Shown piece by piece: positions 11,676-24,066 of a stretch of 64,000 nt of DNA. Under the pieces are notes generated by a model. It saw only the letters and a program-made list of their open reading frames with translations. It was not told the DNA's origin and did no database searches. Both the position numbers and the translations under genes were made by a program. This DNA comes from Nephrocerus scutellatus (Eukaryota; Arthropoda; Insecta; Diptera; Pipunculidae). The stretch spans positions 18,846,444-18,910,443 of the forward strand of contig OX352765.1 in the NCBI GenBank assembly GCA_947095585.1, given 5' to 3'. Position 1 is the stretch's first letter. Every line of letters starts with the position of its first letter.

Positions 11676-12084
11676 ACACAAAAATTCTGGCATACTGATA
11701 TTCAGCGATTTGAACTCCGCTGAATCAGCAGCACTTTAGACACTTATGACAACTGATCGTGTCACAAAAACGGTGACACAATGTTATTCAGCAATTTGAA
11801 CTACGCTGAATTCAGCAAAACCTTACTAACGACAACTGATCATGGCACGAATATGCTGTAACGCTGACATTCAGGCATTTTAACTCCGCTGAATTCAGAA
11901 AAACTTGTGCTGCTATCTCCAAATGATCGTGTCACAAAAATGGTGGCACAATGTTATTCAGCGATTTGAACTCCGCTGAATTCAGGCAAACTTTAGGCAC
12001 TATTGCCAACTGATCGCTTCACGGTCAATGCTGATATTCAGCGATTTAGATTCCGCAGAATTCAGCAAAACTTCTTTTGTAATG

Positions 12085-12155
12085 TGTTTTTTGTATGTAT
12101 ATAAATATATATATATTGTATGTATATAGGTATAACGCATACATACATACTCATA
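12085..12155. repeat. AT-rich microsatellite (TATA/GTATGTATA)
   Basis: A short run of alternating AT with TGTATGTATATA on the left and CATACATACATAC on the right, potentially self-complementary. It directly follows the 88-bp satellite. Confidence 0.7.
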
Positions 12156-13929
12156 GATTTCCCGCTTTTATTCATGAATCATGAGTCATGCACTGAACAG
12201 TGAAATACACAAGTCTACAATTACTGCTGACCGTCATTGCCAATGAAAAGAAGTTGTCAGTTGGTCTGCTGTATTCGGCGTTATAATTACATCTAACTGT
12301 ACTTCTATTTAACTCTTCCCAATACCGCTCTACCGGACGGCTTTTCATCCCTGCAATTATGAAACAAACTCTGGCTGGGGCAGCAAAAAACGTTACTTTC
12401 TTCACACATTTTGAGTTCGTGTCGTAATCAACAACTTCATTTTGTTTTCGTCTTTAATTTTCCATACGAATTCGTTCCACTTTGTGGTTTTGTTTGACCA
12501 TTTGAAGCGTGCATCTTTTTTTCTCTGTTATTCCTGTCCCCCCCACATAACGGACTGACAGCGATGGCACAAGCACATTGCGCACATGGAAATACCACAG
12601 GTACTGGAACTTTTTTACTCTCTGTGTCTGCATAATGCCTGGCAGCTTTTGTTTCTTAGCCAATTTCCGTTTCGTTAGCTGAATGCACTAGCTAGTGACT
12701 TGTCCATCCGAACAGTGCAGTAAGTACCTTCCCCGGTTGTGCGTTCCAACAATAATGTATGTAATTTTCAATTTCATACACGTTAGCGGAGAAGATTTAA
12801 TTATTACGGTTGGATTTTTTTCTCTCCAAATGTGACGAGAAGACGTCAATCCGGCAATTTGCTTGAGGTACATTTCCGGTGTTGTCGAGCAACAACGTAA
12901 CATAAGCTCTCTAATCTACTTCCGAGCCAACAAATTGTTTGCAGTTGTTGTCGGTGCCAAAAGGAAAGTGGTTTCGTTTGGTTTATTGCCTCACATCATT
13001 ACGTACGAGTACCTCGTATTTTAAAAAACTCTAAAATGATAATTTGCCAGAAAGAATTTCAAATTGGCGCGCAATTTGAATTCCTCGTTCGATGGTCGTG
13101 TGCAGTGTGCCTGGCATTTTCGAAACTGAAATCAAAGTTAAACAATGGGATGTTGGTTTGGATAAGTGCACAGCAGCTGCTGTCGAGCGCGAGCCGAGTA
13201 CTCGTATTGTTTACTACTCCATTGTGCACTTGTTAAAGTGTTTTCGATTTCTGTTGTTGCGGCTATTTATTGTAACTTTCTAGTTTTTAGAAATATTTTT
13301 CATTCCCTCCCCCCTGCCCCTTTTCTAAACAAACGTCCAGTTTAGAAATCTATTTTCCATATGACAATAGCTCGTGCTTACAAACCAAAACCAAACTTCG
13401 TTGAGGAAAAATTGAATTTGAATTCAACATTTTCCCAATGGGGTCGACACCACATGCCATAATTATAATGACAATTGTCATTTTTTTGTCATTCGTGTGT
13501 GCATTTATCATTTCTCTATTGTGCTGCATGTGAGGAGTAGAATTAGGGCAATGAAGCACAGCGAGTAACTGAAAAAAATAAATATATTTCCGTACCTACC
13601 GGAGCGGAGCGGAATTCTGTGTCATACACCGCAATTATAACGCAATTACTCTTTTTTTCGGTTTTGTGCCTTTCTATTTGTGTGCAACATGAACTCATTT
13701 TCAAAACAAAAAAAAATTACAAAATGCTGGTGGTTTTGTTTCGTAGATTTGCGAGTTTTTCATTTTTATTTTTTATTTTAAATTTTTAATTTGTTTTAAT
13801 TGTTCGTCGTTCAACTTGGTTTCGTTTTTTGTTCATTTATCTTTAAAGCTGATACATAAATTTGCTTGGGAATATTTTTTTTTTAATTTGACAATGAAAT
13901 TTTAATACTAATTTAGTCATTGAGAGATG
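12156..13929. other. No gene recognised
   Basis: AT-rich, apparently unique DNA. Open frames of up to 77 aa have no recognisable features. It contains CCCCCTCCCC-like C runs near 13306-13318 and A/T homopolymer runs. Confidence 0.5.
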
Positions 13930-14509
13930 CTACTTAAACAATAATGCTCTTCGGAAGTTTTCATCATCATCTATGGCCCGATTTCGAGCCGATGTTATCC
14001 AGTTTGGCATCCCTAAACTCTGGGCGTCCTATACACCTATGTCTTATACACCAGCAGCTTGGATGTTATCATTTAATTCCTGTATTTGAAGAGTCTTGAC
14101 AGACTATAGTAGGCTTTGTTGGCTTTAAGCAACCGTGCGCGTATTTCTGGTTTCTTGCTGCTATCGGCTGCTACAGTTGACCCGAGATAGTTAAAGGATT
14201 CAAATTCGCGTTCCACTATTTTAATTGCGGGACAAATGTTGGATCTTCCAGTCGCAGACGCAGACGCCTTGACCATGTATGTACTTTGTTTTGCACCATT
14301 TATGTGCAGTCCCAGATTTCGTGCCGCCCGCTCGATCTAGATGAAAGCTTCCTGTACAGCCCTTTGGTTTCTGGTTGGTAAGCCAGTATCTGAATGGAAT
14401 GGTGGATTGTTCCTCTCGCCCTTTTGTTAGAGTCTCGGATCACTTTCTCCAACGCCAGGTTGAAGAGGAGGCAGGTCAGTCAATCCCCTTGTCGGATCCC
14501 TTTATAGAG
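13930..14509 (-). pseudogene. RTE-like LINE reverse transcriptase fragment
   Basis: Read on the minus strand, the fragment starts GIRQGD then CLLFNLALEKVIRDS (RT motif region 5). It passes through IQILAY, where the YADD catalytic box should follow but is lost in a deletion or frameshift. It ends in FNYLGSTVAADSSKKPEIRA then RLLKANKAYYSLSRLFKYRN (14073-14190). The FxYLGSxV...EIRARLLxANKAYYSL block is characteristic of RTE-like insect LINEs. In-frame stops and frame changes show it is dead. A second copy of the family lies at 54640-55010. Its upstream edge abuts Tc1 transposase sequence with no spacer. Confidence 0.85.
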
Positions 14510-15013
14510 TCGCGCTTGGCGGTGACATGCAGTCAATTTTGGGCCGTTTTGTAGTAAGTTTGGCCTTCTTTAGGCGTCTTCTGACTATCCATTGACTAAC
14601 AGGTGTTCCTCGAACTTGCCGAAGCTCCTGTTGCACATCGACGCCCGTGAGATGGCGATTTCGCAGTGAAGTTAAGACGAAAGCGATTCATACCATCAGA
14701 TGTGCACCGACGCCGGCTGGTATGTCGTCTCCGAGTAAAGGTACCAGTTTCTTCAAACCATCCGTTGACTGCGGCCTACTTCTGACTGTCCATTGACTAA
14801 CAGGTACTCCTCGAACTTGCCGAAGCTCCTGTTGCACATCGACGCCCGAGAGATGGCGATTTCGCAGGTACCAGTTTCTTCAAACCATCTGAATTTTCTT
14901 GAGACAACAGATTGGCTCATGTTTAGTTGACGAGCGACTTCTCCTCGTTGACTCCGGCCTGCCTGCAACAAAGCAACAACTTGAGAGGCTTTTTCTGGCG
15001 TAGAATCCATTGT
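14510..15013 (-). pseudogene. Tc1-like transposase N-terminal fragment, rearranged
   Basis: The minus-strand frame begins at 15010 with MDSTPEKASQVVALLQAGRS and QLNMSQSVVSR, the first helix-turn-helix of a Tc1-family transposase. Farther on (14520-14700, other frames), ATGVDVQ-like, CSTS and VRRRL-like words plus NLTTKRPKID match the second HTH region. An 86-bp stretch is present twice, at 14581-14666 and 14782-14867 (offset 201 bp). A second repeated word, GGTACCAGTTTCTTCAAACC, flanks it (14740s and 14867-14887). The catalytic DDE half is absent. The downstream end runs straight into RTE-like RT sequence at about 14509. The fragment is non-functional. Confidence 0.85.
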
Positions 15014-15346
15014 TTTGCGAAAAAAATTAATGAAACTTTCAGAGATGTGTTCAGGTCAATGGTTGATAAGCGACTGATGAGAAATATCGGTCATCGTGCG
15101 ATTATTTAGGAGATTGCGGGGCGCAACTCGTGGTTACCGACATGACTTTGCTACGCTTACTTTAATTTGAAAAATATTGTGCAGATTTTAATGATAAAAG
15201 GATGTCGTTGCACCCGCGTGGTAGTGCATTTTTCTAGCATCCAGCTTTTCGTTGAAATTTGTCGAAGATGCTTCAAAACTGTCGCGCCTCTTTGCAGCGG
15301 ACTGCCTGTAGAGACAGCGCCCAATTTCATGCTGTTCTCCAGATGA

Positions 15347-16575
15347 TATAGGACCAGAACTATTTTTTCTATTCTATCTAATGTTAGTAAATTACTTGAA
15401 CATACTGTCCTTACCCGTTTTAATAATTTTCTTTCTTCTAAAGACATAATTAGTACAAAAAAATTTGACTTTACTACAACAACAATACAGGATCAACTAG
15501 ACAGAGAGTCAGTCGTCTCAACATTATTTATTGACATTCATAAAGCTTTTGATAGTACCAATCACTCAATTCTGCTATACAAACTCTCCTTACTTGGCAT
15601 ATCTTCCAAAGATTTGCAATTCTTTAAGTCTTATCTCGAAAATAGAGAACAATGTGTCTGTAATGATAGTGATAATGAAAAAAGCACTTTCCTTACCTGC
15701 AAATCTGGTGTACCACAAGGATCTATCCTTGGTCCCTGCCTTTTTAAACTATTTATATACGTTTGCTTTAAGTTACCCCTAAAAGGAAATCTTCAAATGT
15801 ATGCTGATGATATGTGTATTGTTTATTTCGCACAGAACTATTGCATACTGCAGTCATATGCAATCTGATGTAGTTAACTTTAATAATTGGCTTTTAAGCA
15901 ATCGTTTATCTAATAATTTGCACAAATCACACTACATGATTTTCTTTAAGAAAAAACCTGAATTAATCCCAACCATTTGTTTGCAAGTAAATGGTTTACC
16001 ACTTACACAATGTAAATTTGTATATCTTGGGCTAACACTCGACCCTAAAATTAATTGGAACTCTCATCTTAAAGATATCCTTTCAAAAATTACTCCATTT
16101 TTATTCGTATTTAGGAAAGTTAGATACTTCGTTAATAGTAAACAAAGATTATTTGACCCCGTCTTCTGCGCGATGCAGTAATACCACCTTCAATGTAAAA
16201 CAAATATGATTATTCAATTCGATGCTACTCATATACAAATTCCTTAATAACATGACATACTTCAAACCTAATTAACGTTTTATTAAGGATATCCATACCT
16301 ATTCCACAAGGAACAGCAAAGATCTCTATGTGACCGCTATTTCGTATAGGCCTTACTTCCTACAATCGACTGCCTCTTGAGCTGAGAACCATTACTTCGT
16401 TTCCGCACTTTAAACAAACTGTGACTTTTTTACTTTTTCAAACTCAAGTTTTAATGAACTTATGTCTTTATTTAACTTTTTTAATACATTTTTCAACAAG
16501 GAATATCTTAGGAAAATGCTTCCTTATATTGTATTTTTATTAGAGAATCAATTACGAGAATAAAGAGAAATTGGT
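15347..16575 (+). pseudogene. CR1/Jockey-group LINE RT and 3' end
   Basis: An almost continuous frame gives SNVSKLLEHTVLTRFNNFLS (RT fingers), LFIDIHKAFDSTNHSILL (motif with first catalytic Asp), SGVPQGSILGPCLF and MYADDMCIVYF (catalytic YADD intact, near 15800). A frameshift around 15850-15868 moves to a second frame with DVVNFNNWLLSNRLSNNLHK and KFVYLGLTLDPKINWNSHLK. After about 16180 only frame-broken C-terminal words remain (for example YRRTSYNRLPLEL), and the fragment fades into an A-rich AATAAAGAGAAA end. Endonuclease and ORF1 are missing, so it is 5'-truncated. Clade naming is approximate. Confidence 0.88.
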
Positions 16576-16599
16576 TTTCATGCGATACTAAAAATAAAA

Positions 16600-19500
16600 G
16601 GAATTATACCCATCTGGCAGCACTACACCTTAAGTCGGTACGATCATTGTAAAGTCTGTTGGTCGCTTATGGATAACTTGTTGGATAGTGATGGCTATGC
16701 TCTTGTCTGTTCCTTATGGATGAAGACTAACTAAGTCTTGGATCTGAATGGCTCTTAGATATCCCGGACTAAACCAAATACACTTTTTTAAACAAACCAC
16801 TTTTTTCTAAATATTGGAGACTTATAACGCTTGCTTCTAGCTGAGAAAAATATTCAGTTTGTTTCAGTTTATTAAAAAAATTAAAATCTGTACGTATGTC
16901 CTTTATAGGTTTCCAAGCCGTTTATCCGATCACGTTGAAACATTGCATAGCGGTCTTTTACTACAATGAGCAGGTTTTCGTCATACTCGCATTTTGGAAA
17001 AGGTCAGACTCTCCTGGGTCAAGGGGTTACCAAACAATATTTTTTTTTACAAATATTAAGCTTTGAAGAATTTTTCAGAATTTTTAAATATAGTGGCGTG
17101 ATGAATTTGTTCTCACCTGTTTAGTATTTCAAGGACAAAAGAACCGCCATATTTTGGAAGGAGACCGACACTTTGATTAGTGTGCTTCCATACAAATATG
17201 GCTAGTGTATTATCACACCAAATGATAAACGTCTCTTCAATCGACTTCGAGAATACCAAAATGTGATTATCACATCATATGATAGATGTGTTGAGTATGT
17301 GAATAGAGGTAATTATATTGTTAATTAAATAATTAATAAAAGTACAATTCAATGACGAATTATACGAGGAGATCAAACAAAGACGCTTAGACGGGTAATA
17401 ATTGGTCCAGTGATAATTAATGTGGATAGCATAACAGTGACTGTGTTTCCGATTCGCTGTGATTCTCAAGCAATCAAGATGCATGCTTTTTGAAATCTAC
17501 ACTATTCTTCTTTTCTATAAGCTTTCTGAGTGAATTTCTTTTTTTAAATTGCTTGCCTCTAGAAGCGACGTCGAATGGTGCGAATGTGGCTCGAAGGACC
17601 AACACTGTTCTGGTATTAGTGGTATTTTTTACGATGCGGCAATCTCTCGATTTGTTAGCTGAGGTCCTGTACTGTTCTGCAATGGGAATGAAATCTTTTT
17701 ATTAAATTCTTTATATTAACTTCAAGTTTGCGTTTTTTTGTGGCTTGTGTCGGGTCGCCAAATCTTGTATTAAAAATTTTAACCAACTTCCTAAAACCCG
17801 ATTTTATTCAAACTCTGTAAACATGCAGATTAGAGAATTTTGATGAACAATTTTTGTGGATTGTTTTTTTTATGACCACTATCCTTACCATCTTTTCTTG
17901 AAAATACACTTTTTCGCCCAAAAGATGTAAATCAACTAAATGATAATTTTGCTATTTACCAAGCAATCAAAAGAAACAAAGGAAGGAAATTCCTGCATTA
18001 AAACAATTGCAGTATTTCTTTGAATACAAAGCGAATGAGCAGCACCAAGATAATCTTTCGCATGGTGGAGGCTTCTCTGTTTATACCAATTGACCCCACT
18101 ATCTGCAGTTCATGCAGAATTAAGGGCTAAGCATAGAAGTTGCATTTAATGGCTCAAGTGCACTGCACCACCAACTGAATGTGAGTATGATAGAGTGGTT
18201 TGTTCGCACCGCACAATAAACCGCAGAAATTTACGCTTCAGAGATTCTCTCTAGCGGATCTCCACCATTCATTGCTGTGAAATATCTTAAAACACTGTGC
18301 TGCTGAATGATGTGGCTGGATGAGCGGAAATTCCCAATCACTTGATCCTCTCGATTCAGTTCGTTGTCTTCATACTTCACTTGCTATGCGAACAACAAAG
18401 ATGGACAACGACGCCGCACACACACACACACACACACCATACAAGTGTCATCAAGTGACGTTTGTAACCATAACGTATTGTACAAACAATAATTAAGGTT
18501 GGTTATATGCAATATGCAAAAAAAAGGAAGCCACTTAAAATGTTTTTAAAAGACTTCAGTCCAAGAAACACAACAACAACGAGGAAAATACCAATAGTAA
18601 AAGTGACAAGACCGTGAAACAACAAACACAGTTATCAAAGTTTTCGCTGTTAGTGAAACTTACTATACCCGGGTACATCGTACGTACAGTACAGAGATAA
18701 GACTGACTAGTAAGTAGTTCCCCTCTTATCAGATGGAAAAAATCTGGCGCGAAAAGGCCGCCTGAGAATCGCTTTCACTGCTTGCAAATTGAACATCGTC
18801 ACCGGCATTTTTGATACATTCAAGCCTCACCCGACCGGTGAGGAAGGCGGCGGCAACCAGCCACAGCAGCACAAATGACAAGGAGCAGGAGGAGAAATTT
18901 TAACTTTTGACCATGAGGTAAAAAAAGAGGAAGACAAATGGCAAACAAGGAAAATTAGGCAGCTCAAATTTGTCTGGCCAACACCACCGAGCGTCGTCGC
19001 GTTGCGTCTTCGACGACAATACGGCAATGCCAATACACTCAACAATGTCCACCAGAGAATGAATGCAAATCCTATTATGCGTGTCCAATTTCTAATTTGG
19101 CAAAAGCCCGTCACGAATGTATCCAGCAGGCGCAACACAATTGGCCGCTTCTTAAAAGACAAAAAACAAAATTTCACTGAAAGTGAAGGGGCGTCGTATT
19201 GTTATTATTTGTCAAGTGACAGACAAAACCTTTATTTCTTGGCCGTCCGTCTGGTCTGGCCGGAGCTAAGTTCAATTCCCTTCCAAATGATTATTGATAT
19301 TAGGTATACAAAGTACAGACAGAGTCTTATCTGAATCGATTTTCACAAGAATTGGGCAACGCCATTTTGAAATAAAAACCAAAACCCCATTTCAATTGAT
19401 TTCCATTTCAATATGCCGACGATGATGCATGACTCGACATCCGTCATTCAGCCAGGTGCAAGAGTTTACTTAGTAATTTATTACACATAATACCTCGGCA

Positions 19501-20095
19501 ATCACAAGTAGACAATCGTTGGAGTACTAGAGAGAGACAAAGTGGCTAAGAGTTTGGCTTTTTTCGTTTATTTTGTTCCTACAAAATGTCAGCGGAAAGA
19601 CTTCAGCGCAGTAACACTAACGACGGAAACAGAAAAAATTAGGTCGCGTTTTAATGTTTATTTAATAAAAAAAAATTTGTTTGTGGGTTAACTGCAATAG
19701 GAAACTTTAATAGACAATCAATTTCTTTGTTAAGCAAAGACCGCCTTTAGGTGACATCATTAGAATTCGTGTGCAACGGAATCAGACACCAGACAATCGT
19801 AAACATTATTGTTATTTGAATAACATTTTTGGAAGTGGACTTAATATAAAGAATTAAAAAAAGGCCCTGCCCATGAACGCAAAAACGTCCTAATTAACTG
19901 AAAAGATCAGCCTTGAAATGCGCTAGACAACTTACAGCTCCACACCAGCTATTACTTAATAAAACGCACGCCAATTTCCCGGGCATAATAAGAGCAAAGT
20001 AAATATAGAGAATTTAATGGAGAACAAATTTTAAACAAAAACCTGTGCATTTTTCACATGAAAACAGTTTATTTCATACTAGATGATTACCCGTG
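16600..20095. other. No gene recognised; one (CA)n tract
   Basis: AT-rich DNA with a (CA)n microsatellite at about 18417-18438. A stretch near 17560-17600 (GATGTGGCTCGAAGGACCAA-like) resembles 22580-22610, perhaps both old repeat remnants. Frames of up to 116 aa at 18827-19334 show no recognisable domain. 18780-19330 is less AT-rich and looks single-copy. Confidence 0.45.
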
Positions 20096-20099
20096 GTTG

Positions 20100-21835
20100 C
20101 CCGGCCCGAAAACTATGGATTCGACACTAATATCGGTCGTTTTAGATTTTTTTTTATATAACACCCCTTCTCACCAAAATCCATAGGGGTGTTAAACTGC
20201 TAAGGGTATCTTACCGGTACTTTCCGTCTCAGCGACCATAAAAACTATGGATTCGACACAAAAATCGATAGTTTTAGATTATTTTTACATGACACCCATT
20301 ATCACCCCCACCCTAGGGGTTCTTATGTCACTTTCCATTTCGGCGACCATAAAAACTATGGATTCGACACAAAAATCGATAGTTTTAGACAATTTTTGCC
20401 TAACTACCTCCAAACTAGGGGCTCCAATGGTGTCTTACTGTCACTTTTCATCTCAGAGACTTTAAAACGGTACATTGGATACTAATATCGATCTTATTAT
20501 TTTCACATTACAACCATTCCCACCCTAACCCATAGGGGGGCTAAGGGTGTCTTACCTTCACCTTCCATGTCAGCGACCATAAAAACTATGGATTCTACAC
20601 AAAAATCGATAGTTTTAGATTATTTTTACATGACACCCATACCTACCTCCAAACTAGGGGTTCTAATGGTGTCTTACGGTCACTTTTCATCTCAGAGACT
20701 CAGAAAACTATGGATTCGACACAAAAATCGATAGTTTTAGATTATTTTTACATGACACCCATTATCACCCCCACCCAAGGGGTTCTAATGTCACTTTTCA
20801 TTTCGGCGACCATAAAAACTATGGATTCGACACAAAAATCGATCGCTTTAGACAATTTTTGCATAACTACGTCCAAACTAGGGGTTCCAATGGTGTCTTA
20901 CTGTCACTTTTCATCTCAGAGACTTTAAAACGGTACATTGGATAATAATATCGATCTTATTATTTTCACATTACAACCATTCCCACCCTAACCCATAGGG
21001 GGGCTAAGGGTGTCTTACCTTCACCTTCCATGTCAGCGACCATAAAAACTATGGATTCTACACAAAAATCGATAGTTTTAGATTATTTTTACATGACACC
21101 CATACCTACCTCCAAACTAGGGGTTCTAATGGTGTCTTACGGTCACTTTTCATCTCAGAGACTCAGAAAACTATGGATTCGACACAAAAATCGATAGTTT
21201 TAGATTATTTTTACATGACACCCATTATCACCCCCACCCAAGGGGTTCTAATGTCACTTTTCATTTCGGCGACCATAAAAACTATGGATTCGACACAAAA
21301 ATCGATCGCTTTAGACAATTTTTGCATAACTACGTCCAAACTAGGGGTTCCAATGGTGTCTTACTGTCACTTTTCATCTCAGAGACTTTAAAACGGTACA
21401 TTGGATAATAATATCGATCGTTTCTTATTATTTTCATATTACAACCATTCCCACCATAACCCATAGGGGGGCTAAGGGTGTCTTACTGTCACTTTTCATC
21501 CTAGATACCCCGAAAACTATGGATTCGACACAAAAATCGATAGTTTTAGATTATTTTTACATGACACCCATTCCCACCGCAACCCATTGGGATGCTAAGA
21601 GTTTCTTACCGACACGTTTCATCTCAGCGACCCCAAAATCTATGAATTCGACACAAATATCGGTAATCTTACATTATTTTTACATGACACCCATTATCCA
21701 CCCCAATAACCCCATTAACAATGGCTTCGGCACTAATATCGGTCATTTGGATTATTATTAAATGCCCACTCCTACACCAATAAGGGTGCTAAGGGTGTCT
21801 CACGGTTTCATTCATCAGTAGCGAACCGGAAAACT
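20100..21835 (+). repeat. Satellite with 463-bp higher-order unit
   Basis: Monomers of 111-132 bp share AACTATGGATTCGACACAAA then AATCGATAGTTTTAGATTAT, TTTTTACATGACACCCATTA and a TAGGGG core. Monomer starts fall at 20111, 20243, 20354, about 20466, 20583, 20706 and 20817, and so on. Four successive monomers (111, 112, 117 and 123 bp) form a 463-bp unit repeated from 20243, 20706 and 21169. The second and third units look nearly identical, while the outer monomers are diverged. The repeated 72-aa frames starting MDSTQKSIVLDYF (20247, 20710, 21173) are satellite by-products. Confidence 0.93.
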
Positions 21836-22019
21836 ACAAATTTAGAACTTATATATGTCGGTTTGTAATTATTGCCATCCCAAAATATGATAGTAGTGTC
21901 TTACCCCATTCCAGCAATTCCAGTTTTTTACTCATATAAATGCACCAAGTTTGGCGGAAAGATTTCCAGGCATTCCAGTTTTCTGCTGGATCAAATATAC
22001 CTACATCCATACAATCCAA

Positions 22020-22278
22020 ATTGTGGGCGCGTGAGAGCAGAAGTTTCGTGGTTCGAATCCCAGTAATACCAAAAGTATTGTTCACGGTGTCCCACCTCTC
22101 GCAAACGGGTGACGAACTTTCCGATAGTTATAACTTGTCACGAAAAGCTTCTCAATTCGCCGTTTGGAGCCGGCCTTAAATTGTAGGTGCCTTCCATTTG
22201 TGTCTAAAAATATAAATGCGCAACACGAGAAGCTAGGCCTTGGACCGCAATGGTCTGTCGCGCCGAATATTATTATAC
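22020..22278 (+). mobile_element. tRNA-derived SINE, copy 2 (A box deleted)
   Basis: Begins GTGGGCGCGTGAGAGCAGAA and carries a perfect B box GGTTCGAATCC (22050-22060). The head is about 35 bp shorter than copy 3, with the A-box region missing. The body matches the other copies: TTCACGGTGTCCCACCTCTC, TAACTTGTCACGAAAAGCTT, CTCAATTCGCCGTTTGGA, TTAAATTGTAGGTGCCTTCC, then a tail ending GTCGCGCCGAATATTATTAT. Loss of the A box implies that this copy cannot now be transcribed efficiently by pol III (inference). Confidence 0.85.
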
Positions 22279-22554
22279 ATCCAAATAGTGCTATACTGGT
22301 TCCTGTTTAACTCACTTTAATGGGTACGTCTCCCGTTGCTAGTTAATTAATAATTTCTAATAAATGGCTAATTGAGATAAAATATCTGTCAAAAAAAATT
22401 GGTTGATGTTTCGTCTATTATCCTATAATAACAACCCATTGAGATTGAATTATACCGACGTATAATTTATCGCCCCTCGTCATTCTTAAATCAGAACGCA
22501 GCTTCTCCCATATATTGTTTTGAAAAACATTTTTTCTGTTTCCTTGTCCTTAGT

Positions 22555-22740
22555 TTCTTTTTCTTCTTCCATGTAAGAGATGTCGATGTGGCTCAAAGGA
22601 CCAACCATATTCTTGAGATACTGCTATTTTGTTCTCACAATCTCCCAATTTGTTCTCCATTGTTATGTTTTCTTAATCACAATGGACCATTACTGATCTA
22701 AGTGTGTCGGTTTCACTGACAGCCACCTTAACCTATGTTG
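22555..22740 (+). mobile_element. Remnant of RNase H-type LINE 3' UTR
   Basis: At 22672-22735, ATCACAATGGACCATTACTG and CTAAGTGTGTCGGTTTCACT followed by CCTTAACCTATG match the 3' UTR of the LINE tails at 11580-11675 and 24940-25025. The adjoining 22580-22660 stretch has no clear identity. Confidence 0.65.
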
Positions 22741-23985
22741 TCTTACCATCTTATAAACTCATACAGGTGTGCTGTTTGGTTTTATTATTTCAGTTTAATC
22801 CTAATACTAGTGTTAGTAAGTAAGTAACGAAACTTACAAGCTATATTAGTATACTTATGTAAATGATGGTTCTGGTATATTTTTTCTTCTTGCAAAGAAT
22901 TGAATTATCAATGGTAAGGCCAATTCACTAGCCGATCTTGCGTCGCTGCGATCAAATGTTTTATTAAGCATTTTAAAAACTCTTGGTAAATTCTTGCATT
23001 TGCATTTCTTTTAAAAGCTGACCTTATCCTAATTATAAGGAAAGATTGCATAAAATGAACGCTTAAACGCTTATCATTAGCTACGTTTTCTTAAAAGTAG
23101 CTATGATTATCATACATGCCCTGATGATGATGATGGCGCGACTTCGTGCCCTCAATTAGAGCAAATCTCTTATCATTAGAATTAAGAAAATACAAAAACC
23201 ACTCATCGTTAAAAGTTCGTTAGATATAAAACGGGTTAATGTAGTTGATTCATCGTTCTTACGTTCCAACGAATAGGCATACGGTTCTTAGCTGGGCGTT
23301 TGGCGATAACAAGGCTATTAAAACAATCTTCCCCTCTGCAATGTTCTAATATTCTCGCCGATCCAAAAATGTTTGTCTGCCAGTCATTTAATATTAAGTT
23401 CGAATATCGTCAGACTTCTGTAACGGTCTTTATGCTTACTGCCGTTGCATGACTGAGTGCAATATGTTGAAGAAGAAACAAATCCTACTGCATTGGAATT
23501 GTGTGTATATTTTACACTCTCTTTTACTAACGAAACGAAAAGCCTTACACATTAAAGAAATGTTCTTGTTATCAATGTAGATTTGAATTTTCAAAAAGTA
23601 TGTTCTTGGGTTCCAAACGACTCGAGGGCGACTTGAAAATATGCATTTATTCTATAAAGTCTTTTGTGTAATATATACCGCGGAGGATTTCAAGAAGTCA
23701 AAGGTTCTGCCTTCTGAAATAACTTACAAGTCAATTTAAAATACATGTTATTTAGGATAGCTTGGGCAAAAGATGTAACGTTTAATTCAAGGTTTGGTAT
23801 AAAATGACAAATTTTTCCGAGTTACCACTAACTACCAATTCGTAGGATATCTGTGTTTTCCATTGCAGATAGCCTGTATTACTTGTAAGCCTTAACTTCT
23901 TCTTGACACTTTCGGAGTTTTTCGGATGGATATGTCATCATTAATCTCGAGAGAAACCATTTTGCGTCGTTCACTTATGTTGTGA
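22741..23985. other. No gene recognised
   Basis: AT-rich DNA with no recognisable coding, tandem or transposon signal. Confidence 0.45.
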
Positions 23986-23989
23986 CTGA

Positions 23990-24066
23990 TCTAAGTATCA
24001 TTTAAAATCGCTAATGGTCTGCCACAGGGTAGAGTAACGGCGCCAATATTATTCAACATGAATATT
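23990..24066 (+). mobile_element. Small LINE reverse transcriptase fragment
   Basis: One frame reads SFKIANGLPQGRVTAPILFN then a stop. NGLPQGxVxAPILFN is RT motif 5 of CR1/Jockey-group LINEs. Little else of the element can be recognised on either side, so only about 25 codons are supported. Confidence 0.6.

Larger units (their letters stand above)
10575..12075 (+). repeat. 88-bp satellite array interrupted by LINE tails
   Basis: About eleven monomers share the core TTCAGCGATTTGAACTCCGC followed by TGAATTCAGCAAAACTT, then ACGACAACTGATCGTG and CACAAAAATG. The core recurs at roughly 10634, 10704, 10791, 10879, 11125, 11213, 11702, 11789, 11872, 11959 and 12039, giving a modal spacing of 80-88 bp. 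Monomers are well diverged, with many indels. Two LINE 3' fragments (about 10935-11095 and 11272-11675) interrupt the array, and satellite monomers resume after each. It encodes nothing. Confidence 0.88.

Noticed and set aside
10575..12075. CRISPR-like array
   Set aside because: The whole monomer is repetitive, with no unique spacers, and the context is eukaryotic.
15692..15699. CAGGTAAG on the minus strand as a recursive splice site
   Set aside because: Lies inside a LINE RT frame on the other strand, with no pyrimidine tract or branch point upstream.
20247..21391. Three repeated 72-aa frames as a gene family
   Set aside because: They are the same satellite positions in successive 463-bp units. 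Spacing and sequence follow the satellite, not coding constraint.
22050..22060. Functional tRNA gene from the GGTTCGAATCC B box
   Set aside because: No cloverleaf can be completed, the A-box region is missing here, and the downstream body is shared with other SINE copies.
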